NCBI GenBank assembly: GCA_934095865.1
Contig: CAKOKU010000005.1
Span: 1-64,000, forward strand
DNA length: 64,000 bases
Origin: an uncultured Bacilli bacterium
GTDB taxonomy: Bacteria; Bacillota_I; Bacilli_A; RF39; UBA660
Reading direction: 5' to 3'
The notes beneath the pieces are model-generated. The model did not search any database and was not told the DNA's origin. It saw nothing but the letters and a program-made list of their open reading frames with translations. Shown one piece after another: positions 9,809 through 16,870 of the stretch. The stretch's first letter is position 1; every line of letters begins with the position of its first letter. Both the position numbers and the translations under genes were made by a program.

Positions 9809-9875
9809 AAAATGGCTTATTTTGTTCTATTAATACTCTAAAAACATAAAATGAAATAGGAAAGAGAGTAAAAGA

Positions 9876-11351
9876 ATGAAAGATAATATAATTGTACCTT
9901 TAGCAACCCGAGGAAATGGGGATATTTATTTAGGCGTAGTTGGGGCTGTACGTACAGGTAAATCAACTTTTATTAAAAAATTTATTGAAAATCTAATTGT
10001 ACCTAATATTGAAGATGAAAACTTAAAAAAACGTTGTTTAGATGAGATACCACAAAGTGCTGGTGGCAAAAATATTATGACAACAGAACCTAAATTCGTT
10101 CCTAGCAATGGAGCTGAGATAAAAATTGAGGATTTTAGTTGTAATGTTAAATTAATTGATTGTGTTGGCTATGTTATTCCAAATGCAACCGGTTATGAAG
10201 ATGAAAATGGTAATCCACGTATGGTTTTAACGCCATGGTTTAATGAAGCTATAAGCTTTAGTGAAGCTGCCTCGATCGGAACTGAAAAAGTAATTAAAGA
10301 TCACTCGACTATTGGTATTGTTGTTACTACTGATGGCTCAATTGGCGATTTAAAAAGAAATGATTATGTAGAAGCTGAATCTCGGGTTATTAATGAATTA
10401 AAAAGTATAGGGAAACCTTTTATTGTTATTTTAAATACTAAAAATCCAAAAAGTGATGCTGCGTTATCAATTGCTAATGAAATTAAGTCTAATTATGATG
10501 TTCCTGTTTTACCATTATCCGTTTTAGATATGCGTGAAGCTGACATATATGAAGTTTTAAAAACTGCTCTTTATGAATATCCTGTATTAGATATAGAATT
10601 TTCTATTCCTGAATGGGTATCAATTTTAGACAATAAAAATGATATTAAAAAACACTATTTAGAATTGATTAGAAATAGTACTTTGGAAATTAAAAAATTA
10701 AAAGATGTTGATAATTTAATTAAATATTTTGAAAATTCTAAGTATATAAATAAAGCTTATATTAGCAAACTTGATAGTGGTACTGGTACAGTTATGGTTA
10801 ATTTAGATTCTTCTGATGAACTTTATAATGCTACTTTAAATGAATTTATAGGTAGTGAAGTAAATACTAAAGCTTCGATGTTAAAAGTGTTTGCGACTTA
10901 CAAAGATAATAAAGAGGAACTAGAAGGAATTAGAAGTGCATTAAAACAGGCTAAATCAACTGGTTATGGAATTGTGTATCCAAGTTTAAAAGATATGAAG
11001 TTAGATACCCCAGAAGTTATTAAGCAGGGAAGTAGATATGGAGTTAAATTGCGTGCTGTTGCTTCATCAATCCATTTAATGAAGGTTGATGTGGCATCTA
11101 CTTTTGAACCAATTATTGGTAGTGAATTGCAAAGTAAAGAATTGATAGATTATATAATGAAAGATTATTCAACCGATCCAGCAAGTATTTGGAAGAGTGA
11201 AATTTTTGGACGAAGTCTTGATACCATTGTTCAAGAAGGAATTCAAGCTAAACTTTCTATTATGCCTGAAAATACGCGCTATAAACTTAGTCAAACCGTT
11301 ACTAAGATTGTAAACAAAGGTGCAAACAATTTAATTGCTATTGTGTTATAA
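9876..11351 (+). CDS. spoIVA: Stage IV sporulation protein A (spore coat morphogenetic ATPase)
   Basis: SpoIVA polymerises on the forespore surface by ATP hydrolysis and forms the basement layer of the spore coat. The protein is 491 residues, essentially the family length. The P-loop GAVRTGKST (about residues 23-31) and the conserved block MTTEPKFVP are unmistakable. Further family motifs are LIDCVGYVIPNA, TPWFNEAISF and TTDGSIGDLKR. The C-terminus ends in a hydrophobic NNLIAIVL, the region used for forespore localisation in Bacillus. An AAGAGAG ribosome binding site precedes the ATG. CATAAAAT at 9843-9850 resembles a sigma-E -10 element (CATACAnT), but the -35 is weak. This gene strongly suggests the organism makes endospores. 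Confidence 0.97.
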   Translation: MKDNIIVPLATRGNGDIYLGVVGAVRTGKSTFIKKFIENLIVPNIEDENLKKRCLDEIPQSAGGKNIMTTEPKFVPSNGAEIKIEDFSCNVKLIDCVGYVIPNATGYEDENGNPRMVLTPWFNEAISFSEAASIGTEKVIKDHSTIGIVVTTDGSIGDLKRNDYVEAESRVINELKSIGKPFIVILNTKNPKSDAALSIANEIKSNYDVPVLPLSVLDMREADIYEVLKTALYEYPVLDIEFSIPEWVSILDNKNDIKKHYLELIRNSTLEIKKLKDVDNLIKYFENSKYINKAYISKLDSGTGTVMVNLDSSDELYNATLNEFIGSEVNTKASMLKVFATYKDNKEELEGIRSALKQAKSTGYGIVYPSLKDMKLDTPEVIKQGSRYGVKLRAVASSIHLMKVDVASTFEPIIGSELQSKELIDYIMKDYSTDPASIWKSEIFGRSLDTIVQEGIQAKLSIMPENTRYKLSQTVTKIVNKGANNLIAIVL

Positions 11352-11371
11352 AAAATGTTGTTGTTTGTATA

Positions 11372-11405
11372 AAACTTGTTTCAAAAATATTGAAACAGTT
11401 TTTTT
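11372..11405 (+). terminator. Intrinsic terminator after spoIVA
   Basis: The hairpin is GTTTCA...TGAAAC, extended by AAAC/GTTT across a small bulge, followed by a run of T from 11399. Confidence 0.7.
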
Positions 11406-11449
11406 GTATATTTTTGTTTTTATTGATCATAATAAATATTAAAAAAATA

Positions 11450-11736
11450 TTCATAGAGTTTCTAACTCTATGAACACATATTTTAGCCTCTTTATTTTAA
11501 CTTATACTGTAATTTTATCATATTTTATATAGTTTTGGTAAACTTTTAACTAATTTTTTTAATAATTTGTAGTCAAAATAATAGTCATTAAAAAGAGTTG
11601 AAATTCTTGATAATTCCTTAAAGAATTAATTATCCACTTATAAAAGAACAGAAATAATTAATAGTCAAAATTGTAGTCAAATATCTTTTTTCTTTAGTAA
11701 TTTCGGCATTTTTCATAGAGTTAGAAACTCTATGAA
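11450..11736. repeat. Segment bounded by 25-bp inverted palindromes (candidate invertible or relict element)
   Basis: The left boundary 11450-11474 is TTCATAGAGTT-TCT-AACTCTATGAA. The right boundary 11712-11736 is the same arms with core AGA, so the two are exact reverse complements; each is also a palindrome apart from its 3-bp core. The 237 bp between hold no convincing gene. Inside is a near-exact 18-bp direct repeat (11570-11587 and 11662-11679). A leftward promoter-like element is also present: TGATAAAAT on the minus strand at 11512-11520, with TTTACC at 11537-11542 and a 19-bp spacer. The surface-protein gene starts 77 bases beyond the right boundary. Readings: phase-variation switch, relict mobile element, or paired operators. 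No recombinase is in the window. Confidence 0.6.
11570..11679 (+). repeat. Pair of 18-bp direct repeats (TAGTCA doublets)
   Basis: The unit TAGTCAAAATnnTAGTCA occurs at 11570-11587 (nn = AA) and 11662-11679 (nn = TG). Within each unit TAGTCA is repeated at exactly 12-bp spacing, slightly over one helical turn. Such doublets resemble binding sites for an oligomeric DNA-binding protein or recombinase arm sites; the protein is unknown. Confidence 0.6.
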
Positions 11737-11737
11737 A

Positions 11738-11743
11738 AGTATA
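11738..11743 (+). promoter_or_regulatory. Candidate -10 (TATACT) just beyond the right palindrome
   Basis: TATACT lies 2 bases after the right palindrome, so the matching -35 position would fall inside it. If real, the palindrome could act as an operator for the surface-protein gene. Not supported by a clear -35. Confidence 0.35.
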
Positions 11744-11812
11744 CTTAATGCAAACCTGACGCTTGGGCATATTTATTTTATCTTTGGTAATAATAAAATA
11801 GAGAGGTTACGT

Positions 11813-13849
11813 ATGAAAAATAAATATATTTTATTAATAGCAACATCATTAGTATTGGTTGTCTTAGTTAGTGTTGGTGTTTCTTATGCTTTATGGAATC
11901 AAAATATTGCTGCTGAGAATGTTAATACTGCTAATACTGGTTGCTTTGATATTTCTCTTAGTGATGAAAAAAATAATATTAATTTGGCAAATGCTTATCC
12001 TATTTCAACCGAGAAAGGAAAATCTTTAGTTCCATACAGTTTTACGGTAACTAATACTTGTAGCATTTTTGCTAGTTATAGTGTTAATTTAGAAATATTA
12101 AATGGCAGTACTTTGGATAGTAAGTTTGTTGACGTTTTATTAAATAGTGAAAGTATTCAAAAGCTTAGTGATTATGAGAGTACAACCACTAAAAATGGTG
12201 ATAGCGTAGAATCAAGAACTTTATTTAAAGGAAATTTAAGTAGCGGAGATAGTGAAGATTTTTCATTAAGATTGTGGATTGATGAAGATACTACGATGGA
12301 AGATTTAAATAATGAAGCCAAAACTTTTATTTCTAAAATTATAGTAAGTGCCTCACCTAGTACCTATACACCAGTTAATGCTGGATATACTAAGTTGCAT
12401 GATGCAATATTTGCTAATGAATATCAAACAACACCAAGTTTGGCAATTGAAAAGATTAAAGCTAAAGAAAGTTCAAGTATAACAGATAATGGTGATGGTA
12501 CTTATACAGTAACAAATACGGCCCCAATTATTAAGTGGATGGAAAAGACTGGAGAAACAAACCAAACTAGAACCGTTGTAAAAATAGCAGAATCTGCAAT
12601 TAATAGTGATGATGCTACTAGTGACTTAACAGTAAATGATACAAAAATGCGTGTTTATACAACGAAAATATTTAATAGTGAAACCGGTAGATATGCTTTA
12701 AGTAATATGCAATCTGTTGATCCTTCGACTTTAACTTTTGGAGGAGATACACATTATTATTATTCAGCGGAAAGTATTGGCTATAATACTGCTACTAAAA
12801 AGCTGTATACTTCTACTAATAACGGAGGAGTTACATTATATGAAATAATAAATGCTGTAACCACTAGTACAAAATCAAAATGGAATGGTATAGAATATGC
12901 AAGTAATACTTATACGTTGACGGTTAATACTTTAACTGAGAGTGAGCTAGAGAGTGATAAATCAGATAAAGGTTTATATGCTGGAATTGATGATTATGGT
13001 ACAACCTATTATTATAGAGGTAATGTCAAAAATAATAATGTTTACTTTGCGGGGTTTTATTGGCAAATCGTAAGAATCAATGGTGATGGTTCAATTAGGT
13101 TACTTTATAATGGAGAAGAGAAAAATGCCACAGGTACAACTCAGTCAATAAATATGATAAATTATCAGTTTAATAGTGAATATAATAATCCAGCGTATGT
13201 AGGTTATATGTATGGTGATGTAGATGCAGAAAATTTTGATGAAGTTCATGCTAATACAAATGATTCAGTAATCAAAACAGCAGTAGATTCATGGTACAAA
13301 ACCAGTATTGCAGATAAAGAATATTTAAATTATATTTCGACTTCCGTAGGTTTCTGTGGGGACCGCAGTCTTTATAGTAATAGTGGTGGAAATGGAATTC
13401 AAACAGATAAAGATACTAGATTTGCTCCATATGGAAGATATGCAAGTGATACAGCAACATTTAATTGTGCCAACACAGATAGAGATATGTATACAACAGC
13501 AAAAAGTGATGGCGAAACAAGAACAGTAGATGGAAACCAAGCACTTAATTACCCAGTAGGTTTAGTAACATATGATGAACTAGTATTTGCCGGAATTGAT
13601 GTTAAACACTTAAATAAATTAAGTTGGGCATACTCTACGAATCATTACTGGACAATGTCGCCTTCTAATTTCAGCGCTTGGTACGGCCACGCTGTTGAGT
13701 GGGCTCAGCATAGCAACGGCTGGCTTAACAACACGTGGGTTAACGGCAACCTTGGTGTCCGCCCTGTTATTAATTTAAAGGCCGATGTTGAAATAACTGG
13801 CGGAATTGGGACAGCTAATGATCCATATATTATAAATTACAATAAATAA
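11813..13849 (+). CDS. Secreted surface protein with DUF6273-like C-terminus; possible DGR target
   Basis: I chose the ATG at 11813 (RBS AGAGAGG) over an in-frame ATG 27 codons upstream, because it begins directly with the signal sequence. The N-terminus (MKNKYILLIATSLV... ending VSYALWNQ) is of the SipW/TasA-camelysin type. The 678-residue protein has a beta-rich N-terminal half. After that come YYYRGNVKNNNVYFAGFYW and IVRINGDGSIRLLYNG, then a C-terminal region ending MSPSNFSAW...GVRPVINLK, typical of large families of paralogous Firmicute surface proteins. Codons 13670-13768 switch to C-ending codons (AAC, GGC, AGC, TAC) and are G+C-rich, unlike the rest. The terminal lectin-like region may be diversified by an unseen retroelement (inference). 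Ligand unknown. Confidence 0.8.
   Translation: MKNKYILLIATSLVLVVLVSVGVSYALWNQNIAAENVNTANTGCFDISLSDEKNNINLANAYPISTEKGKSLVPYSFTVTNTCSIFASYSVNLEILNGSTLDSKFVDVLLNSESIQKLSDYESTTTKNGDSVESRTLFKGNLSSGDSEDFSLRLWIDEDTTMEDLNNEAKTFISKIIVSASPSTYTPVNAGYTKLHDAIFANEYQTTPSLAIEKIKAKESSSITDNGDGTYTVTNTAPIIKWMEKTGETNQTRTVVKIAESAINSDDATSDLTVNDTKMRVYTTKIFNSETGRYALSNMQSVDPSTLTFGGDTHYYYSAESIGYNTATKKLYTSTNNGGVTLYEIINAVTTSTKSKWNGIEYASNTYTLTVNTLTESELESDKSDKGLYAGIDDYGTTYYYRGNVKNNNVYFAGFYWQIVRINGDGSIRLLYNGEEKNATGTTQSINMINYQFNSEYNNPAYVGYMYGDVDAENFDEVHANTNDSVIKTAVDSWYKTSIADKEYLNYISTSVGFCGDRSLYSNSGGNGIQTDKDTRFAPYGRYASDTATFNCANTDRDMYTTAKSDGETRTVDGNQALNYPVGLVTYDELVFAGIDVKHLNKLSWAYSTNHYWTMSPSNFSAWYGHAVEWAQHSNGWLNNTWVNGNLGVRPVINLKADVEITGGIGTANDPYIINYNK
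13646..13771 (+). other. Candidate DGR variable region
   Basis: It lies at the 3' end of the surface-protein gene and encodes the stretch from TMSPSNFSAW to GVRPV. By hand count 57 of the 99 bases in 13670-13768 are G or C, in an otherwise very AT-rich gene. Codons of the NNC form dominate (TTC, AGC, TAC, GGC, CAC, AAC), as expected when a template rich in AAC codons has been mutagenised at adenines. Template repeat and reverse transcriptase are not in this window. Confidence 0.5.
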
Positions 13850-13914
13850 GAATCATAAATTAGAATAAAATGTCCTAAAAAGACCTAAAAGTAGGGAAAA
13901 TAGCATAAAATACC

Positions 13915-13969
13915 TTGATTTATGCCTATAAACTGTGCTAAATTCTATATGTAAGGATTGTAGTCCTTA
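13915..13969 (+). promoter_or_regulatory. Promoter and 5' UTR hairpin of the HU gene
   Basis: TTGATT (13915-13920) and TGCTAAATT (-10 at 13939-13944) are spaced by 18 bp. Downstream is the small hairpin TAAGGA (952-957) / TCCTTA (964-969) before the AGGAGG ribosome binding site. Strong promoter and RBS fit an abundant protein. Confidence 0.55.
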
Positions 13970-14007
13970 TGACATAATTACATTTTATAAATAGGAGGAC
14001 AATAATT

Positions 14008-14280
14008 ATGGGAAAAACTGAATTAGTAGAATTTATGGCTGCCAAAGCTGGTTTAACAAAAGCTGATGCTGCTCGTGCATTAGATGCTTTTGTTGAAGGC
14101 GTTGTTGAAGGTCTAAAAAAAGAAGGAAGAGTAAGTTTAGTTGGTTTTGGTACATTCACTGCTAAAAAACGTGAAGCTAGAGATGGTATTAATCCATTAA
14201 CTAAAGAACCATTACATATTCCTGCTAAGACTGTTGCATCATTCAAAGCTGGATCAAAATTAAAAGATTCTTTAAACTAA
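14008..14280 (+). CDS. hup: HU-family nucleoid protein
   Basis: The 90-residue protein is a canonical HU/IHF-type histone-like protein that bends and compacts DNA as a dimer. It has the N-terminal helical part (GKTELVEFMAAKAGLTKADA), the conserved VSLVGFGTFTAKKREAR strand region, and the arm with NPLTKEPLHIPA. It ends FKAGSKLKDSLN as usual. The Pro at the arm tip is replaced by the local sequence INPLT, within normal variation. A strong AGGAGG ribosome binding site, its own promoter and a terminator make it monocistronic. The specific HU, HBsu or IHF name cannot be decided, but HU is by far the most likely. Confidence 0.95.
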   Translation: MGKTELVEFMAAKAGLTKADAARALDAFVEGVVEGLKKEGRVSLVGFGTFTAKKREARDGINPLTKEPLHIPAKTVASFKAGSKLKDSLN

Positions 14281-14290
14281 TTTAGATATT

Positions 14291-14320
14291 AAGACCTTTC
14301 TTCTTTGATTGGTCTTTTTT
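14291..14320 (+). terminator. Intrinsic terminator after HU gene
   Basis: AAGACC (14291-14296) pairs with GGTCTT (14311-14316), followed by six T. Confidence 0.8.
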
Positions 14321-14357
14321 AATTATTAAATAAAAAATTTAAAATGGAGGTTATTAT

Positions 14358-14996
14358 ATGGTTAATTATATTGAAGTAAATAGAAAAGCTTATAATATTT
14401 TAGCTCAAGAATATGATGATAGAAAACATGAAATAGGTGATGACTTTTGGCTAAACATTTATGAAAAGATCCCGCTTTCTAAGTATGATGCCTTAAATGT
14501 TTTAGAAATTGGCCCGGGAAATGGCAGAAATTTAGGAATCTTATCAAAATATAATGAAAAATTTGATATTACGACGATTGAACTATCAGAAAATTTGTGT
14601 GAAATAATAAGAAAAAAGTATCCGAAAGTTAAGGTTATCAATAAAAATATTCTAGATTATCACCTTGAAGGAGAAAAGTTTGATGTGATTGTTGCGATTG
14701 CATTAATACATTTATTTCCTTATGAAGAAGCAATTAAGGTTTTAAAATTGATGAAAGAAATGTTATCTACTAACGGAATTTTGGTAATTGGTACTACTAT
14801 TAATGCAATTGAATCAGAAGGATTTTATGAAAAAGAAGATTATCATGGTAATATAAAACGATTTAGACATAAATATACTAAAGAATCATTTGAAAACTTA
14901 TTAGATTCTTATGATTTTAAAATTAAGCAACCTTATATTGTAAATGAAAATTCTAGAAGTAAAGTATGGTATGATGTTGTTTGTACTAAAAAATAA
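14358..14996 (+). CDS. Class I SAM-dependent methyltransferase, substrate unknown
   Basis: This is a 212-residue soluble Rossmann-fold methyltransferase. Motif I is VLEIGPGNGRNLGIL (about residues 51-65), motif II TTIELSENLCEII, and motif IV-like FDVIVAIALIHLFP. It belongs to the Methyltransf_11/25 type that methylates small molecules, but nothing in the sequence identifies the substrate. It has its own AGGAGG-like RBS (GGAGG at 14345-14349) and stands between the HU terminator and the promoter of the large prepilin gene, so it is probably monocistronic. A second unrelated-looking methyltransferase lies at 34324-35100. Confidence 0.85.
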   Translation: MVNYIEVNRKAYNILAQEYDDRKHEIGDDFWLNIYEKIPLSKYDALNVLEIGPGNGRNLGILSKYNEKFDITTIELSENLCEIIRKKYPKVKVINKNILDYHLEGEKFDVIVAIALIHLFPYEEAIKVLKLMKEMLSTNGILVIGTTINAIESEGFYEKEDYHGNIKRFRHKYTKESFENLLDSYDFKIKQPYIVNENSRSKVWYDVVCTKK

Positions 14997-15032
14997 GTAA
15001 GTGTTTAAAAAATTAATAAAAACTAATTAATT

Positions 15033-15060
15033 ATGATATAATTTGGCTATAATGGAGTGG
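15033..15060 (+). promoter_or_regulatory. Extended -10 promoter(s) for the large prepilin-like gene
   Basis: TGATATAAT (-10 at 15037-15042) and a second TATAAT at 15048-15053 precede a GGAGTGG ribosome binding site and the ATG at 15065. Confidence 0.6.
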
Positions 15061-15064
15061 TGTT

Positions 15065-16858
15065 ATGGATAAGAGAAAAAAAGGGTTTACAATACCAGAA
15101 TTATTGGCAGTTATAGTAATACTAGGAGTTCTTGCTTTAATAGCAGGTGCTACTTATAGTGGCATTAGCAGACAATTAAAAAATAGTATACTGGAACAAA
15201 AGATATCTTTTTATAAAGAAAAAGCTTTAGAATATGCAGCTGATAATGATATTACTGGTGAGACTATTACTTTAAATGGCCTAATTGAACTTGGCTATGT
15301 AGATATGGAGCATCCAGAAAATAATAAGTACGAAACTATTGACAATCCTGTAACTGGTGGCTACTTAGATTGTATGCATTTTACTATTGAACGAGATTAT
15401 GGTGATTATACAGTTACTAGTGATGTTGATGGTAAATGTGATTTAGCAGCTGAAGAAAGTGTTAAAAATAATGTCGTTATAAAAAAATATGTTTATGATG
15501 GTGAATTTAAATTAATAGAAGGTGAGTGGGTTAATAAGGCCGTCTACGTTTTGGTTGATTTTTCTAATATTAAATTCGGTTATGGTGGTTATAGTATTGA
15601 AAATGACAAAATTGATTATGTTGTGAATGGTCAAACTAAAACTAGTAACGGTAAAGTTTGTCAAAATATTTATACTTCTAATCCAGATGTTACTTGTATG
15701 AATGTTTTTAAAATAGATGATGTGGGAGTATTTAATAATGATATTATAGTTTCTTTTGGGTTGAAAAATAGTAATGCTAAATCTAATAAAGTAACTAAAA
15801 AAGTTAATATCAAAATTGACCATGAAATTCCAACTTTAGAAGTATCTTATAATCCGGCTTATACAACAGATAGTATTCCAATAAAATTAGTGGGTGAAGA
15901 TGGCTCTGGTAGTGGCATTGCTGGGTACTATTTTAGTGAAGGTAGAAGTTATAATGTAGATAATTTTGAAGAAAACAATGAATTTTATGCTTCTAGTAAT
16001 GGTAAGTATTATGCTTATACAATAGATAATACGGGTAATGTTTCAGAGGTTAAAGAAATCAATATTAATTCAATAGATGTTAAAGGACCAGAACCATTTA
16101 TCAGATATGAAGCAAGAACTAGTTGGACTACTAAAGATTTAACTGTTGAATTTGGTTGTAATACTGATGCTAAATCTGGGTGTGCTAATGAAATAACTTA
16201 TCAAGTTTGGGATACTACTTCTAGAATATTTACTAAGACTTTGGTACCGCAAACGACTGTTCAAGCAACTAATGGCTCTTATACTTTCAGTGTTCCTGAT
16301 GAAAGTTCGATGCGTTCCGGTCGAATCAAATTTACAATTAAAGATAATTTAGGTAATACTACGACTAAAACATATAATATTAATGTTTTAATTGACAAAG
16401 TAAGTCCACAATTTACGGTTAATATTTCTAAAAAGAAAAATAAATCTTGTTTCTTATTTGTATGTGTTTTAAATGGGTATGATTACACTGCTACTATAAG
16501 TATTAAAAATAGTTCGAAAATACCTAGTAAAATTAAAACTAGAGGTTATTCTTACCGTATTACCGATTTAGATTATTTGAATAGTCATGAAGCTAGTTAT
16601 TTTGATAGTTATTTTTCTAATAGTGCGAAGTATTATACTTATGTAGCTAAGAAAGATGAAGAATATTTTGTGGCGAGAGTAGTTACAGGTAGTGGTAAAG
16701 TTTCTTATGCCAAAAGATATGTTGATGGTCATGGTTGTACAAACTATGTTGGTTATACTCTTGGTGGTGTTTTAATAGGAACCATCTTGACAGCAGGAAC
16801 TCCTTTGTGGATGATTGTTGGTGGCATTGTTGGCTGGTTTACCTGTGCAGGTAAGTAG
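15065..16858 (+). CDS. Giant prepilin-like protein with Ig-like domains and hydrophobic Gly-rich tail
   Basis: The 597-residue protein begins with a class III (type IV pilin) signal: MDKRKKG then FTIPELLAVIVILGVLAL, including Glu at +5 after the cleavage glycine. It should be processed by the peptidase at 9016. The next ~100 residues form a pilin-like head with a Cys pair (YLDCMHF and GKCDLA). Beta domains of bacterial Ig type follow (IKIDHEIPTLEVSY, ...DKVSPQFTVNIS). The last ~45 residues are unusual: GHGC, then two Gly-rich hydrophobic segments (GGVLIGTILTAG and IVGGIVGWFTCAGK), resembling a membrane hairpin or a class II bacteriocin. Typical pilins are 130-200 residues, so this is more like a tip adhesin. 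A paralogue starts at 63142. Confidence 0.8.
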   Translation: MDKRKKGFTIPELLAVIVILGVLALIAGATYSGISRQLKNSILEQKISFYKEKALEYAADNDITGETITLNGLIELGYVDMEHPENNKYETIDNPVTGGYLDCMHFTIERDYGDYTVTSDVDGKCDLAAEESVKNNVVIKKYVYDGEFKLIEGEWVNKAVYVLVDFSNIKFGYGGYSIENDKIDYVVNGQTKTSNGKVCQNIYTSNPDVTCMNVFKIDDVGVFNNDIIVSFGLKNSNAKSNKVTKKVNIKIDHEIPTLEVSYNPAYTTDSIPIKLVGEDGSGSGIAGYYFSEGRSYNVDNFEENNEFYASSNGKYYAYTIDNTGNVSEVKEININSIDVKGPEPFIRYEARTSWTTKDLTVEFGCNTDAKSGCANEITYQVWDTTSRIFTKTLVPQTTVQATNGSYTFSVPDESSMRSGRIKFTIKDNLGNTTTKTYNINVLIDKVSPQFTVNISKKKNKSCFLFVCVLNGYDYTATISIKNSSKIPSKIKTRGYSYRITDLDYLNSHEASYFDSYFSNSAKYYTYVAKKDEEYFVARVVTGSGKVSYAKRYVDGHGCTNYVGYTLGGVLIGTILTAGTPLWMIVGGIVGWFTCAGK

Positions 16859-16870
16859 GAAGGTACTAAT

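Noticed and set aside
11749..11812. GCAAACCTGACGC...GAGGTTACG looked like pieces of a c-di-GMP-I riboswitch
   Set aside because: The 5' half, the tetraloop-receptor parts and the required stems are not present; the similarity is only short fragments.
11732..11812. Upstream in-frame ATG at 11732 as the start of the surface-protein gene
   Set aside because: It begins inside the right palindrome, has no RBS, and would put 27 residues before a clean signal peptide; ATG 11813 has AGAGAGG.
13325..13540. Antisense open frame of 71 codons in the surface-protein gene
   Set aside because: Low-complexity Ile/Ser/Cys-rich shadow of the coding strand with no RBS.
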